Shown piece after piece: positions 1 to 8,499 of a DNA stretch of 64,000 bases. Numbering within the stretch: position 1 is the first letter of the stretch; each line of letters begins with the position of its first letter. The notes beneath the pieces were generated by a model that saw nothing but the letters and a program-made list of their open reading frames with translations, searched no databases and had not been told where the DNA came from. The stretch is from NCBI RefSeq assembly GCF_001562015.1, contig NZ_LASA01000090.1:21585-85584 (forward strand). The letters are read 5' to 3'. A program made the position numbers and the translations under genes. Source of the DNA: Endozoicomonas arenosclerae. Lineage in GTDB: Bacteria; Pseudomonadota; Gammaproteobacteria; Pseudomonadales; Endozoicomonadaceae.

Positions 1-2
1 TT

Positions 3-1406
3 ATTAAGTTTGGTCAGATCCTCTCTACGCGCCGGGATTTGCTGCCCGATGATATCAGCGACGAGCTGGCCCGACTGCAGGACCAGGTAGAACCTTTTCC
101 TGCTTCTGATGCCGTCACCATTATCGAAAAAAGCCTTCATGCCCCGGTCTCAGAATTGTTTGATCGATTTGATCATGAGCCTATGGCTTCCGCTTCCATT
201 GCACAGGTGCACAGTGCCCGTTTGCACTCGGGTGAAGAAGTTGTCATCAAGGTGATCAGACCCGGCATTGAGAAGGTGATCCGTAAGGACATCCGTTTAA
301 TGTACGGCTTCAGTCGATTGCTTATAACCCTGATCAGGGAAGCACGTAGACTGAGGCCCATTGAAGTGGTCAGGGATTACGAAAAGACCATTCTTGATGA
401 GCTCGACCTGCTGCGGGAAGCGGCTAACACGTCTCAATTGCGCAGGAACTTTCTGGATTCTCCACTTCTGTTTGTCCCTCAGGTTTACTGGGATTACTGC
501 AAGCCTTCTGTGATGGTCATGGAGCGTATTCATGGTGTTCCAGTCGCCGATACCCAAACGCTGAAGGCTAACGGGACTGACATGAAAAAGCTGGCGGAAA
601 GAGGCGTGGAAATCTTCTTTACCCAGGTTTTCCGGGATCGCTTTTTCCATGCTGACATGCATCCGGGTAATATCTTTGTCGATATTACCCATCCATCCGA
701 GCCCAAATACATTGGTATTGATTGCGGTATTGTGGGGACACTGGAGCCTGAAGATCAGTATTATCTGGCCTGTAACCTTCTGGCCTTTTTCAAACGGGAT
801 TATCGTAAGGTTGCACAGCTCCATGTGGACTCCGGCTGGGTGCCGTCCCATACCGTTGTGGGCGAACTGGAAGCCGCGATCCGTACAGTCTGCGAACCTA
901 TATTTGAAAGGCCGCTGAAAGATATTTCTTTTGGTCACCTGCTGGTGAGGCTTTTCCAGGTAGCGCGTCGCTTTGAGATGGAAGTTCAGCCTCAGCTGGT
1001 TTTATTGGAAAAGACATTGCTGAATGTTGAAGGCTTGGGTCGTCAGCTTTATCCGGATCTGGATTTGTGGAATACAGCTCAACCCTATCTTGAAAAGTGG
1101 ATGAAAGATCAGGTCAGTCCCTGTGGTATTGGGCGCTCCGTTAGTGAAAATATTCCCGACTGGTTGCTGAGTGCGCCCAATATGGCCCGGAATGCCTTAC
1201 ACAGTGTTAAGCAGATATCTGAGCATCAGCAAAAACTCATGGTCATGCATGATCGGGCAGATAAGCAGTCCGGTAAAATGAAATGGCTGGGAGGCGTATT
1301 AGTTGCAGTAGCCGCTGCAGTTCTGGTTTTCCCGGAGTGGTCTGCACAGATACCCTGGCAAGGGGTGTTAATGGGAGGAGTCGGGGTCTGGCTCCTGACT
1401 CGATAG
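3..1406 (+). CDS. ubiB: UbiB family protein (ubiquinone biosynthesis), 5' truncated by window edge
   Basis: UbiB is an atypical protein-kinase-like (ADCK/ABC1) ATPase needed for ubiquinone biosynthesis, held at the inner membrane. The frame is open from base 3 and begins within the family's KxGQ region ([17 protein letters not shown]), so the N-terminus lies before the window. Visible next are the Ala-rich nucleotide loop ([11 protein letters not shown]), the lysine in VVIKV, the catalytic HADMHPGN and the IDCGIVG metal-binding segment. The last ~30 residues form one or two hydrophobic helices, as expected for the membrane anchor. The stop lies 8 bases before hisI. An internal TTG could mimic a start at 39, but the conserved motif upstream of it shows the gene is longer. 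The order ubiB-hisI-hisE-tatABC matches Pseudomonas as I recall it. Confidence 0.95.
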   Translation: MKFGQILSTRRDLLPDDISDELARLQDQVEPFPASDAVTIIEKSLHAPVSELFDRFDHEPMASASIAQVHSARLHSGEEVVIKVIRPGIEKVIRKDIRLMYGFSRLLITLIREARRLRPIEVVRDYEKTILDELDLLREAANTSQLRRNFLDSPLLFVPQVYWDYCKPSVMVMERIHGVPVADTQTLKANGTDMKKLAERGVEIFFTQVFRDRFFHADMHPGNIFVDITHPSEPKYIGIDCGIVGTLEPEDQYYLACNLLAFFKRDYRKVAQLHVDSGWVPSHTVVGELEAAIRTVCEPIFERPLKDISFGHLLVRLFQVARRFEMEVQPQLVLLEKTLLNVEGLGRQLYPDLDLWNTAQPYLEKWMKDQVSPCGIGRSVSENIPDWLLSAPNMARNALHSVKQISEHQQKLMVMHDRADKQSGKMKWLGGVLVAVAAAVLVFPEWSAQIPWQGVLMGGVGVWLLTR

Positions 1407-1414
1407 GAGTGTCT

Positions 1415-1852
1415 ATGAGTAGCGATGGTTACGAAGAGAAGAGTTGGCTGGAAGAAGTTTGCTGGAATCGGGATGGGCTGGTAGCGGCTACGGCCCAGGA
1501 TCATAAAACCGGTCGGATACTGATGCAGGCCTGGATGAACCGCGAAGCCCTGGCATTAACTGCGCAAGAACAGCAGGCTGTATACTGGTCACGTTCAAGA
1601 GGCAAACTCTGGCGTAAAGGTGAAACCTCTGGCCATGTACAAAAGTTGCATGAGTTGAGGTTGGACTGTGACGGTGACTCCATTGTGCTGATTGTGGAAC
1701 AACTGGGTGGAATAGCTTGCCACACTGGCAGGGAATCCTGCTTCTACCGTAAGTTGACCGAAGGCGGGCAGTGGTTAAGTACGGATGAAGTCCTGAAAAG
1801 TCCTGATGCCATTTACGGTGAAGACAAGAGCGGAAGCAGCGATAATGGATAA
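1415..1852 (+). CDS. hisI: phosphoribosyl-AMP cyclohydrolase HisI
   Basis: HisI opens the purine ring of phosphoribosyl-AMP in the third step of histidine synthesis. The 145-residue product shows the family signatures: an N-terminal region ending in [28 protein letters not shown], the metal-binding DCDGD and the cysteines of CHTGRESCF. The ATG at 1415 follows an AGGAGT ribosome site at 1405-1410 by four bases; the frame stays open further upstream into ubiB, but that extension is not conserved-looking. The end overlaps hisE by 8 bases, so the two steps, which are fused as HisIE in enterics, are separate but probably translationally coupled here. Confidence 0.95.
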   Translation: MSSDGYEEKSWLEEVCWNRDGLVAATAQDHKTGRILMQAWMNREALALTAQEQQAVYWSRSRGKLWRKGETSGHVQKLHELRLDCDGDSIVLIVEQLGGIACHTGRESCFYRKLTEGGQWLSTDEVLKSPDAIYGEDKSGSSDNG

Positions 1853-2174
1853 CATATTAGATAAACTGCAGGCTGTGCTTGAAGAACGTCGTCAGGCTAG
1901 CCCAGACAGCTCTTACGTTGCCAGCCTTCATGCTGCCGGGATGGATAAAATCCTGAAAAAGGTGGGTGAAGAGTCGGCTGAAACTCTGATAGCAGCGAAA
2001 GTGGCGGAGTTTGGCGGCAGTCTCGATGATGTGGTGTATGAAACCGCTGATTTGTGGTTTCACTCACTGGTCATGTTGTCGCATCTGGGTCTGAGCCATA
2101 AAGAAGTCCTGCTTGAGTTGGAACGAAGGTTTGGCCTGTCTGGCATTGATGAAAAAGCTTCAAGAGATGCCTGA
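1845..2174 (+). CDS. hisE: phosphoribosyl-ATP pyrophosphatase HisE
   Basis: HisE hydrolyses phosphoribosyl-ATP to phosphoribosyl-AMP, the step before HisI. The 109-residue all-alpha MazG-like protein shows the acidic active-site helices ([15 protein letters not shown] and [17 protein letters not shown]). The ATG at 1845 gives a start [11 protein letters not shown] that fits the family; an upstream ATG at 1806 would add 13 residues inside hisI and is unlikely. It overlaps hisI and is followed by a 170-base gap holding hairpins before tatA. Confidence 0.94.
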   Translation: MDNILDKLQAVLEERRQASPDSSYVASLHAAGMDKILKKVGEESAETLIAAKVAEFGGSLDDVVYETADLWFHSLVMLSHLGLSHKEVLLELERRFGLSGIDEKASRDA

Positions 2175-2178
2175 ATGT

Positions 2179-2280
2179 CCATTGTCCGGTGATCCGGTAC
2201 AATGGTGACAAAGAAACAGTCGGTTTCTTGATGAAAGCGACTGTTCATGTTTCTGGGGGCGAGTAGCTTTAATTGCCCCC
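2179..2280. other. two hairpins in the hisE-tatA gap
   Basis: Bases 2179-2205 form a near-perfect inverted repeat: arms CCATTGT and ACAATGG enclose CCGG-TGAT-CCGG. Bases 2255-2260 (GGGGGC) pair with 2275-2280 (GCCCCC) across a 14-base loop. Neither has a T-run on the plus strand, so they are not classic intrinsic terminators. They could mark the end of the his transcript or stabilise its 3' end; this is inference. Confidence 0.4.
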
Positions 2281-2318
2281 GGGAGCCTGGCTGAGCGGTC
2301 TATGCTTGGTCAGGTTCC
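2281..2318. repeat. possible collapsed copy of the MITE-like inverted repeat (both ends, no middle)
   Basis: Bases 2281-2295 (GGGAGCCTGGCTGAG) resemble the left end of the elements at 12286 and 56916. Bases 2300-2318 (CTATGCTTGGTCAGGTTCC) match their right end (CTATTCTCGGTCAGGCTCC) at 16 of 19 positions. The two ends abut, so the internal part is missing. It sits just before the tatA ribosome site. With only 38 bases this may be chance. Confidence 0.35.
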
Positions 2319-2344
2319 TGATCAGTCTGAAAGGAAGGTGGATT

Positions 2345-2563
2345 ATGGGATTTGGTGGAATCAGTATCTGGCAGCTGCTCATCATCTTGCTGATAGTAGT
2401 TATGCTATTTGGTACCAAGAAGCTCAAGGGCCTGGGTGGAGATCTGGGTGGTGCTGTTAAAGGGTTCAAGAAAGCGATTTCTTCTGACGAAGAGCAGAAA
2501 CCTCTGCAGTCAGAAAATACCCAGAAGGAAAAAGAGTCTGAAGATTCTCAGCCTAAGTCCTGA
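2345..2563 (+). CDS. tatA: Sec-independent translocase subunit TatA
   Basis: TatA forms the size-variable conduit of the twin-arginine pathway, which exports folded proteins across the inner membrane. The 72-residue product has the classic plan: a short N-terminal helix in the membrane (residues ~6-22), the FG hinge in [12 protein letters not shown], an amphipathic helix ([10 protein letters not shown]) and a charged, disordered tail. The ATG at 2345 lies behind a GGAAGG ribosome site; upstream in-frame codons are not family-like. It is the first gene of tatABC. Confidence 0.95.
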   Translation: MGFGGISIWQLLIILLIVVMLFGTKKLKGLGGDLGGAVKGFKKAISSDEEQKPLQSENTQKEKESEDSQPKS

Positions 2564-2663
2564 GTGACGGCAATGGAAACAACTTTTCATCCTCTTATGA
2601 ATAGACGTCTTTGATGGAAAGTATTTCTCGGTAACCTATTTTTGAGAGATCTCTGGAGATAAA

Positions 2664-3068
2664 GTGTTCGATATCGGTTTCACAGAGCTACTTCTTATTG
2701 CTGTGATTGCTCTGGTCGTATTGGGACCGGAGAGATTGCCGGGGGCTATTCGAACCACAGCCTACTGGGTAGGCAAGATCAAGCGCAGCTTTCAGTCTGC
2801 CAAGGAAGAGTTGGAGAAGGAGCTGGATGTCGACAGCATCAAGAGGCAGATTCACAACGAGCAGGTCATGAAAGATCTGGAAAAGACCCGAGCCAAGGTG
2901 ACTGAGTCAATCCAGGCGCCATTGGAATCATTGAACAAGCCTTTTGATTTTGGAGACCAGGACAGTAAAGGGTCCGACAGTCTTGAGCAGAAAAGCAGTT
3001 CTAAACAAAACAGCAATGAGCCGGAAATGCCGCTTACCCCGAAGCATGAAAAGGACGACAGAGCCTGA
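2664..3068 (+). CDS. tatB: Sec-independent translocase subunit TatB
   Basis: TatB is the partner of TatC in the twin-arginine signal-peptide receptor. The 134-residue protein starts MFDIGFTELLLIAVIALVVL followed by GPERLPGAIRT, the diagnostic TatB helix-hinge sequence, then a long amphipathic helix (KIKRSFQSAKEELEKELD) and a low-complexity Ser/Gln/Lys tail. The start codon is GTG at 2664, preceded by CTGGAGA. The gap from tatA is 100 bases, larger than usual in tat operons but without a terminator. Confidence 0.95.
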   Translation: MFDIGFTELLLIAVIALVVLGPERLPGAIRTTAYWVGKIKRSFQSAKEELEKELDVDSIKRQIHNEQVMKDLEKTRAKVTESIQAPLESLNKPFDFGDQDSKGSDSLEQKSSSKQNSNEPEMPLTPKHEKDDRA

Positions 3069-3182
3069 GAGAGCGGTATTTTCATAGTAAATCAGCCGTG
3101 AGCGAAGGAAGCATTTTTTCGTCCCCCTTGGAGGATGAAAAAGTTTCACGGTAAACAGCACAGAGAAAAAAGATTCCAGCGC

Positions 3183-3920
3183 ATGAGTGAAGGCGGAGCA
3201 GACAAAGAGCAGCCTCTGGTTCAGCATCTGATCGAACTAAGGAGTCGTTTGCTTCGCAGTTTTGCAGCCGTGTTGTTTGTTTTTCTGGGGCTCTTCTATT
3301 TTTCCAATGATATTTACCTGTTCGTTTCCGAGCCTTTGAGGGCGCATTTGCCTGAAGGCAGTACCATGATTGCCACTGAAGTGGCTTCTCCTTTTCTTGC
3401 GCCTTTCAAACTGACCCTGTTTGTAGCTTTTTTCCTGGCTATTCCCTATATCTTGCATCAGGTCTGGGGGTTTATTGCGCCAGGTCTGTATAAAAATGAG
3501 AAACGAATAGCGATCCCCATGTTGGTAGCCAGTGTCGTGCTTTTCTATCTGGGGATGGCATTTGCTTATTATGTGGTTTTTCCGATTATCTTTTCTTTTT
3601 TTACGACGGTGGGACCAGAGTCGGTAACGGTGATGACGGACATTAATCGTTATCTCGAGTTTATACTGAAGCTATTTTTTGCTTTTGGCATGGCCTTTGA
3701 AATACCGGTAGCCACTGTGCTTTTGGTTTGGAGTGGTATTTCAACGGTTGAAAGTCTCTCCAAAAAGCGCCCGTATATTGTTGTGGGCTGTTTCGTAATG
3801 GGAATGTTGTTAACTCCCCCTGACGTAGTTTCCCAATCTCTTCTGGCTATTCCCATGTGGCTCTTGTTTGAAGTTGGTGTGTTTTTTTCCAGACTGGTCA
3901 AGCCCGCAACGTCAGATTAA
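3183..3920 (+). CDS. tatC: Sec-independent translocase subunit TatC
   Basis: TatC is the six-helix membrane protein that recognises the twin-arginine signal. The family motif [17 protein letters not shown] opens the protein, followed by the periplasmic EPL segment, [15 protein letters not shown], and [14 protein letters not shown]. Start at 3183 ([12 protein letters not shown]) gives 245 residues, normal for TatC. An ATG at 3135 would add 16 basic residues; its GGAGG lies directly against the ATG, too close to work well, but it cannot be excluded. tatABC closes a block that continues to rsmE in Pseudomonas; here a kinase gene intervenes. Confidence 0.95.
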   Translation: MSEGGADKEQPLVQHLIELRSRLLRSFAAVLFVFLGLFYFSNDIYLFVSEPLRAHLPEGSTMIATEVASPFLAPFKLTLFVAFFLAIPYILHQVWGFIAPGLYKNEKRIAIPMLVASVVLFYLGMAFAYYVVFPIIFSFFTTVGPESVTVMTDINRYLEFILKLFFAFGMAFEIPVATVLLVWSGISTVESLSKKRPYIVVGCFVMGMLLTPPDVVSQSLLAIPMWLLFEVGVFFSRLVKPATSD

Positions 3921-3960
3921 GGACGTATTTGCACTATTCTCTAAGCGTCAGAGCCGAGCT

Positions 3961-3974
3961 GCCATTTAAATGGC
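3961..3974. other. perfect 14-bp palindrome between tatC and the kinase gene
   Basis: GCCATTTAAATGGC is a perfect palindrome 57 bases upstream of the kinase start, within a larger GAGCC...GGCTC frame. It has no T-run. It may be a binding site for a dimeric regulator of the kinase gene; no known consensus is recognised. Confidence 0.3.
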
Positions 3975-4030
3975 TCAGCATTGTTTTGTCTAAGCTATGA
4001 ATATAGGGATGTCATAATTTCAGGATAAGT

Positions 4031-6811
4031 ATGGCCAACGTTCAGAAGCCTCCCCAGGATGACAGTGTTCTTTATCATCTGAGGATGGCTGCCATTAGTT
4101 TAGGCAAAGCTACTTCACTATTTTTCGACAGAGCGCGGGCTTTCAGTCGTAGTGTTGTGGTTGTTCTGATTCCTGCCCGCCTTAAAAGAAAGCTTAATCT
4201 CGATAGGCCTCCAGTTCATCCATTAGATCAGCGTTCTGTCACTTCTATGGGTCCCTATAGATTGAATGCGGTTTTGAAAAATTACTCATTTCCTGAAGTA
4301 GATCTGTTCAAAAAAGACTTCAAGCTCAGGGTTCTGGATGTACTGGATGATATTGCAGCGATTGAGCCTGCGGATGTGGGTTCGGCCTTTTACAGTAATA
4401 TCAAGCGCCTCTTTCTGGCTGGAATGGATAGAAGCAGCTCAATGGATGAGATTTTTGAGTTGCTTAAAACCCATGTTCCGGTTCCATACAGGCAGCGGTT
4501 GTATGTCAGCTTTCTCCAATTGAGTCAGGATTGTGGTGCGGACTTGAGTCTATCCGAAGACTGTAAGTCGCAGATGGTCAGAGGTGTAAGGGATAAATCA
4601 TTTCATACAGCAAAAGAGAAGTTGTTTGAGTATCTGAAATCTGAATTGGGAGAAGGGATTGAAGGTCTGAAGGATGGGTTTCGCAAATACAGCCCGATGG
4701 AGCAAAGTTTTTTAAGGATGGTGCTGTTTGCTTATGATGTTCCTAGTCTGCTTTTAGGTCTTAATAATTGCAGTAAAGACTGCAGTAAATATCGATATGT
4801 AATGGTTTTGAAAGAGTTATTGGAGGCGGAAGGCCATACCAAAGATGCTCCGGGAATGAGGTCGACTTTATTGGCTTCAGCTCAACAGCTGAGTGACTTT
4901 AAAACTCAGATTATGCCGCTGCTGGAAGCGATCTATATGAGTGCAAAGAGTGCTCAGAATGGTCAGCAGACCCAGTTAAAAATAGAGTCATTAGCAGAGT
5001 CCTTGATGTCGATCAGCGATGTTAACGAAGCTTTCGCAGTGATTAAGCAGCTGGCTCCCTCACAGCATGTTGATGGGCTGCTGACCGCTTTCATAGAGAT
5101 CTGTGAAGTGACTGGGGACGAATCTCAGTTGGATGCGTCTATCAAACAATATTTTGAAGACAGGGAAAACCGGCAAGATCAGAGTGCTATGGATCTGAGC
5201 TGGAGTTATGTGTCAAGAAACCCTGAGCTGTTGGTGAGTCTGAAAAAAGAACTGGTGGTTGATATTGAAAATGTTATCAGGGGGGTCTTGGAGGAGTTCT
5301 ATGCAAATGCCACAAGGGAAGGTTTGGATGAAGGGCTGGAGGTTGATTCACCTGTAGTGACAGGAGCCGAGTTAAATCGGTCGTTATCAACCGTTTCTTC
5401 TTCAGGGTACGATACAGCCTCTCAATTAAGCGATGATTCTTCTATGGATGATACCCTTGAAGATTCTCTGCAGGATCGAACAGTAGAAGAGGATATGGAC
5501 GTACATGATCAGTTTGATGAAGCGGCTGCTAAAAAAGGATCTACCTATCTGCATTTACCCGAAGTGCAAGAAAAGCTGAGTCGGCTGGGTGATACTGAAG
5601 TTGAAAGTTATGAGCCTCCTTTAAGTGGTGACCTGGAAGATTACGTGGTTGTTCCTTTTACCGAAATAAACCCTGAAGAGCTGCCTGATATCAGGAAGCT
5701 GGAAGCCCTGAAAACTAGCATAGGGTCCTGTGATTCATACGAAGATATGCTCCGGGAGTTGATCGATCATGCCCCGGTCAAGTATGCGAAGCATCTGATG
5801 GGTGGGTTAAGTGAAACTTATCAGCATTTGAAAGCATCTGAGCATGAGCATAAAGAGCAATCAGTGACTTCCCATATTCCTGATTTTCCTCCTTATGATA
5901 TACCCAGAGAGCGTTCGGAGGAAAAGAGCCGGCAGGATGTTTTTGATCACATGCAAGTAAGCCCCGCAGGAGACGTTGTTGGTCAGGGCAGCTTTGGTCA
6001 GGTTGAGCCTGTTATTGCTCACACTTCCGGTTCAGCGAGGCCTGTAAAAGCCCTGAAAACTACCTTAAATGCAGATCGAAGCAGAGAGCTGGAAATAATG
6101 GCTCGCTTGCAACACCCTCACATTGTCTCTGTGGAAGATTTATACAGGGGAGGAACTGCTGAGCGGTCTTCTTCTGGCGAAGTAGGCTTCCGGGAAGGTA
6201 TTCAAATGGAGTTTGTGGGGCAGAACCTGCATGAGTTAATCAGGGGGAAGGGAGTGAATGGTCAAATGACCAATAGTGGACCTCTTCCTGATTCTTTAAG
6301 TAAGAAAGTAGCAAAAGGGCTACTGGAGGCTTTTGAATATCTGCATACCCAGACCCCTCCCATCAGTCACGGTGATTTGAAGCCGAATAATGTGCTGGTT
6401 ACTGCAGATGGGGAAGCTAAGTTAGCTGACTTTGGGGCGGCGGCCTTTCAGGAATCGAAAGAGATCGGATGGGATAACTTTTCCGGAAATCTTGTGACTG
6501 CACCCCCAGAGTTTTTCGATCAATCCAGAGGAAGAACAACTCAGGCCGACATGTGGGCATTTGGCTGTGTGCTCTATGAGATGGCTACGGGTGAAGTACT
6601 GTTTAAACAGCCTCCGTTAGTGGCTCGGCCTATGGCTCCTGTGAGCTATATGAGAGAAGAGGTTGAGAAGGCCATGGCGCATCCCGAACTGAACTCCCCT
6701 GACCATTTAGCATTGAAAGACCTGCTGAGGCAGTTACTAGAGTTTGATCCTGAGAAGAGATTTACAGCCCGTGATGCATTACACCATGTCCACTGGCTTC
6801 CTAAACCTTGA
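4031..6811 (+). CDS. eukaryotic-type Ser/Thr protein kinase with large unknown N-terminal region
   Basis: The C-terminal ~280 of 926 residues form a complete Hanks-type kinase: glycine loop GQGSFGQV (651-658), invariant lysine in KALK (K676), helix-C glutamate E686, catalytic loop HGDLKPNN (D782, N787), DFG (D800), an APPE activation-segment end (824-827) and DMWAFGCVLYEMATG. The catalytic loop reads HGD instead of HRD, which suggests it needs no activation-loop phosphorylation. Residues 1-640 match nothing I know. They contain three weakly similar segments (near 136, 328 and 566) and an acidic, Ser-rich linker at ~435-500. No signal peptide or clear membrane anchor is seen, unlike PknB-type receptors. 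The ATG at 4031 follows AGGA. It sits alone between tatC and rsmE, which are adjacent in Pseudomonas, so it is probably an insertion. A host-directed effector is possible but unproven. Confidence 0.85.
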   Translation: MANVQKPPQDDSVLYHLRMAAISLGKATSLFFDRARAFSRSVVVVLIPARLKRKLNLDRPPVHPLDQRSVTSMGPYRLNAVLKNYSFPEVDLFKKDFKLRVLDVLDDIAAIEPADVGSAFYSNIKRLFLAGMDRSSSMDEIFELLKTHVPVPYRQRLYVSFLQLSQDCGADLSLSEDCKSQMVRGVRDKSFHTAKEKLFEYLKSELGEGIEGLKDGFRKYSPMEQSFLRMVLFAYDVPSLLLGLNNCSKDCSKYRYVMVLKELLEAEGHTKDAPGMRSTLLASAQQLSDFKTQIMPLLEAIYMSAKSAQNGQQTQLKIESLAESLMSISDVNEAFAVIKQLAPSQHVDGLLTAFIEICEVTGDESQLDASIKQYFEDRENRQDQSAMDLSWSYVSRNPELLVSLKKELVVDIENVIRGVLEEFYANATREGLDEGLEVDSPVVTGAELNRSLSTVSSSGYDTASQLSDDSSMDDTLEDSLQDRTVEEDMDVHDQFDEAAAKKGSTYLHLPEVQEKLSRLGDTEVESYEPPLSGDLEDYVVVPFTEINPEELPDIRKLEALKTSIGSCDSYEDMLRELIDHAPVKYAKHLMGGLSETYQHLKASEHEHKEQSVTSHIPDFPPYDIPRERSEEKSRQDVFDHMQVSPAGDVVGQGSFGQVEPVIAHTSGSARPVKALKTTLNADRSRELEIMARLQHPHIVSVEDLYRGGTAERSSSGEVGFREGIQMEFVGQNLHELIRGKGVNGQMTNSGPLPDSLSKKVAKGLLEAFEYLHTQTPPISHGDLKPNNVLVTADGEAKLADFGAAAFQESKEIGWDNFSGNLVTAPPEFFDQSRGRTTQADMWAFGCVLYEMATGEVLFKQPPLVARPMAPVSYMREEVEKAMAHPELNSPDHLALKDLLRQLLEFDPEKRFTARDALHHVHWLPKP

Positions 6812-6894
6812 GTCATGATCCAATCCTTGATTCTTTTACTCAATAACGGTTTCAAGCGACAATAGGACGTTTTTCTCTCTTACGTAATTCACTC

Positions 6895-7605
6895 ATGAAT
6901 CTACTGCTACTAACACCTTCCGACTTTATTTCTGAAAATGGTGTCCGGCTTACGGGTAGACCTTTACAACATGTTCTGGAAGTTCATCGTTCTCATCAGG
7001 GTGACACCCTCAGGGTGGGGATGCTGAATGGTCAGTTGGGTGAAGCAATAATCGTTTCTCTAACTGAACAATCCATGGAGTTGGAAGTGCGCCTGGATGA
7101 GGAACCCCCAAAGCCTCTGCCTTTAACTGTTCTACTGGCTCTGCCCCGACCCAAAATGTTGAAAAGAAGCTTGCAACACTTGTCGTCTCTGGGTGTCAAA
7201 AAAATTATTCTGATGAACAGCTACCGGGTTGAGAAAAGCTTCTGGCAATCTCCCTGGCTTTCTGAGGATAAAATCCATGAACAGCTGGTGCTGGGTCTGG
7301 AGCAGGCAAGAGATACTCTATTGCCAGAAGTTGTTCTGGAGAAGCGGTTCAAGCCTTTTGTTGAAGATCGTTTGCCAGAGCTTTTGGAAGGTAAAAGAGG
7401 ATTGGTTGCCCATCCAATGGGAGGGATAGCCTGTCCTCATCAGGTGGAAGACGAAGTAGTATTAGCTATCGGCCCGGAAGGTGGGTTTATTCCCTATGAG
7501 GTGGAAAAGCTGGAAGAAGCGGGCTTTGAACGTATCCATCTTGGCTCACGAATTCTCCGAGTGGAAACTGCTGTCACCGCTATCACAAGCAAATTGTATG
7601 ATTGA
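6895..7605 (+). CDS. rsmE: 16S rRNA (uridine-1498-N3)-methyltransferase RsmE
   Basis: RsmE methylates U1498 in the 16S rRNA decoding region using S-adenosylmethionine. The 236-residue protein has the PUA-like N-terminus (GRPLQHVLEVHRSHQGD) and the SPOUT knot at the C-terminus, with IGPEGGFIPYEVEKLEEAGF and LGSRILRVETA, which form the cofactor-binding trefoil. Length is normal. No strong ribosome site precedes the ATG at 6895. In Pseudomonas it directly follows tatC; here the kinase gene separates them. Confidence 0.95.
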   Translation: MNLLLLTPSDFISENGVRLTGRPLQHVLEVHRSHQGDTLRVGMLNGQLGEAIIVSLTEQSMELEVRLDEEPPKPLPLTVLLALPRPKMLKRSLQHLSSLGVKKIILMNSYRVEKSFWQSPWLSEDKIHEQLVLGLEQARDTLLPEVVLEKRFKPFVEDRLPELLEGKRGLVAHPMGGIACPHQVEDEVVLAIGPEGGFIPYEVEKLEEAGFERIHLGSRILRVETAVTAITSKLYD

Positions 7606-7692
7606 TTGTTCATAGAAATACGGTTGATATTTACACAGTCAGGCTGTTTATGTATGTTTAATTGACAGCCTTTCCGTTTGCCGGGTGAGTGT

Positions 7693-8487
7693 ATGGACGC
7701 ACACATCAACATTTCAGCCTTCAGCCCTGGTCGTTTTTCTGCAATTCTGCTTTTTGTCATACTGCTCTTTTCGGGTAGTCATCTATCTGCAGCCGATAAA
7801 GGTATTCTTCTGGGTGAGTTGTACGAGAATGCTCAACTTGAACAGCAACTAGGTTGGGTGCTTTCCAGTATGACTATTGACCAGAAGGAATACACACTGC
7901 CTCCTGAGGTGGTGAGTACGGTCAATCAGGTCGTCAAGGTTCGTTACAGCTCCGATCTGTTTAAGTCTTCCATGGAAGCTACTTTGGATGAAGCTCTAAG
8001 CGTGGGTGAGTTGTTGAAATTGCTGGACTGGTATAATTCAGCACTGGGGCAGAAGATTCTTCGTCTGGAAATGGAAGCCAACGATCCTCGCAATGCCTTG
8101 CATATGCAAGCTTATATTGAAGATAAATTATCCAGAGAGCTGCCCAGAACCAGTCGTATACGTCTGATCGAAGAGTTAATGGAAACGCTTGATGCGGTAG
8201 AGTTAGGCACTGAGTTGGCTGCCAGTGCTTCGGTTGGAGCCAAGCGAATCCTTCACGAAGTCATGCCCATAAAAGACGGTCGTCCTCTAAGACCCCCGGA
8301 GATTCTCAAGGCCAGAGAAAAGCCGGTGATCCGTAAAGGTATGAACGATCATATGAGGTATGTCTACCTCTACACCTATCGAAGCCTGCCTGATAACGAA
8401 ATACGAGCCTATCTAGACTTTGCACGCAGTACAGCCATGCAGAACTTTCAGCGGGGGCAGATTCAGGCTATTGCCCGCATCCTCTGA
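7693..8487 (+). CDS. secreted DUF2059-like protein of unknown function
   Basis: The protein (264 residues from ATG 7693) begins with a clear signal peptide: a short polar stretch, a hydrophobic core (AILLFVILLFSGSHLSA) and probable cleavage after LSA. The mature part is helical and mentions no catalytic motif. The segment LDWYNSALGQKILRLE resembles the DUF2059 core (WYxSxxGxK), a family of small periplasmic proteins of unknown role. The GGTGAG upstream favours ATG 7693 over the in-frame TTG at 7678. It stands alone between rsmE and the convergent priA. Confidence 0.6.
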   Translation: MDAHINISAFSPGRFSAILLFVILLFSGSHLSAADKGILLGELYENAQLEQQLGWVLSSMTIDQKEYTLPPEVVSTVNQVVKVRYSSDLFKSSMEATLDEALSVGELLKLLDWYNSALGQKILRLEMEANDPRNALHMQAYIEDKLSRELPRTSRIRLIEELMETLDAVELGTELAASASVGAKRILHEVMPIKDGRPLRPPEILKAREKPVIRKGMNDHMRYVYLYTYRSLPDNEIRAYLDFARSTAMQNFQRGQIQAIARIL

Positions 8488-8499
8488 ACTTTTCGGATG

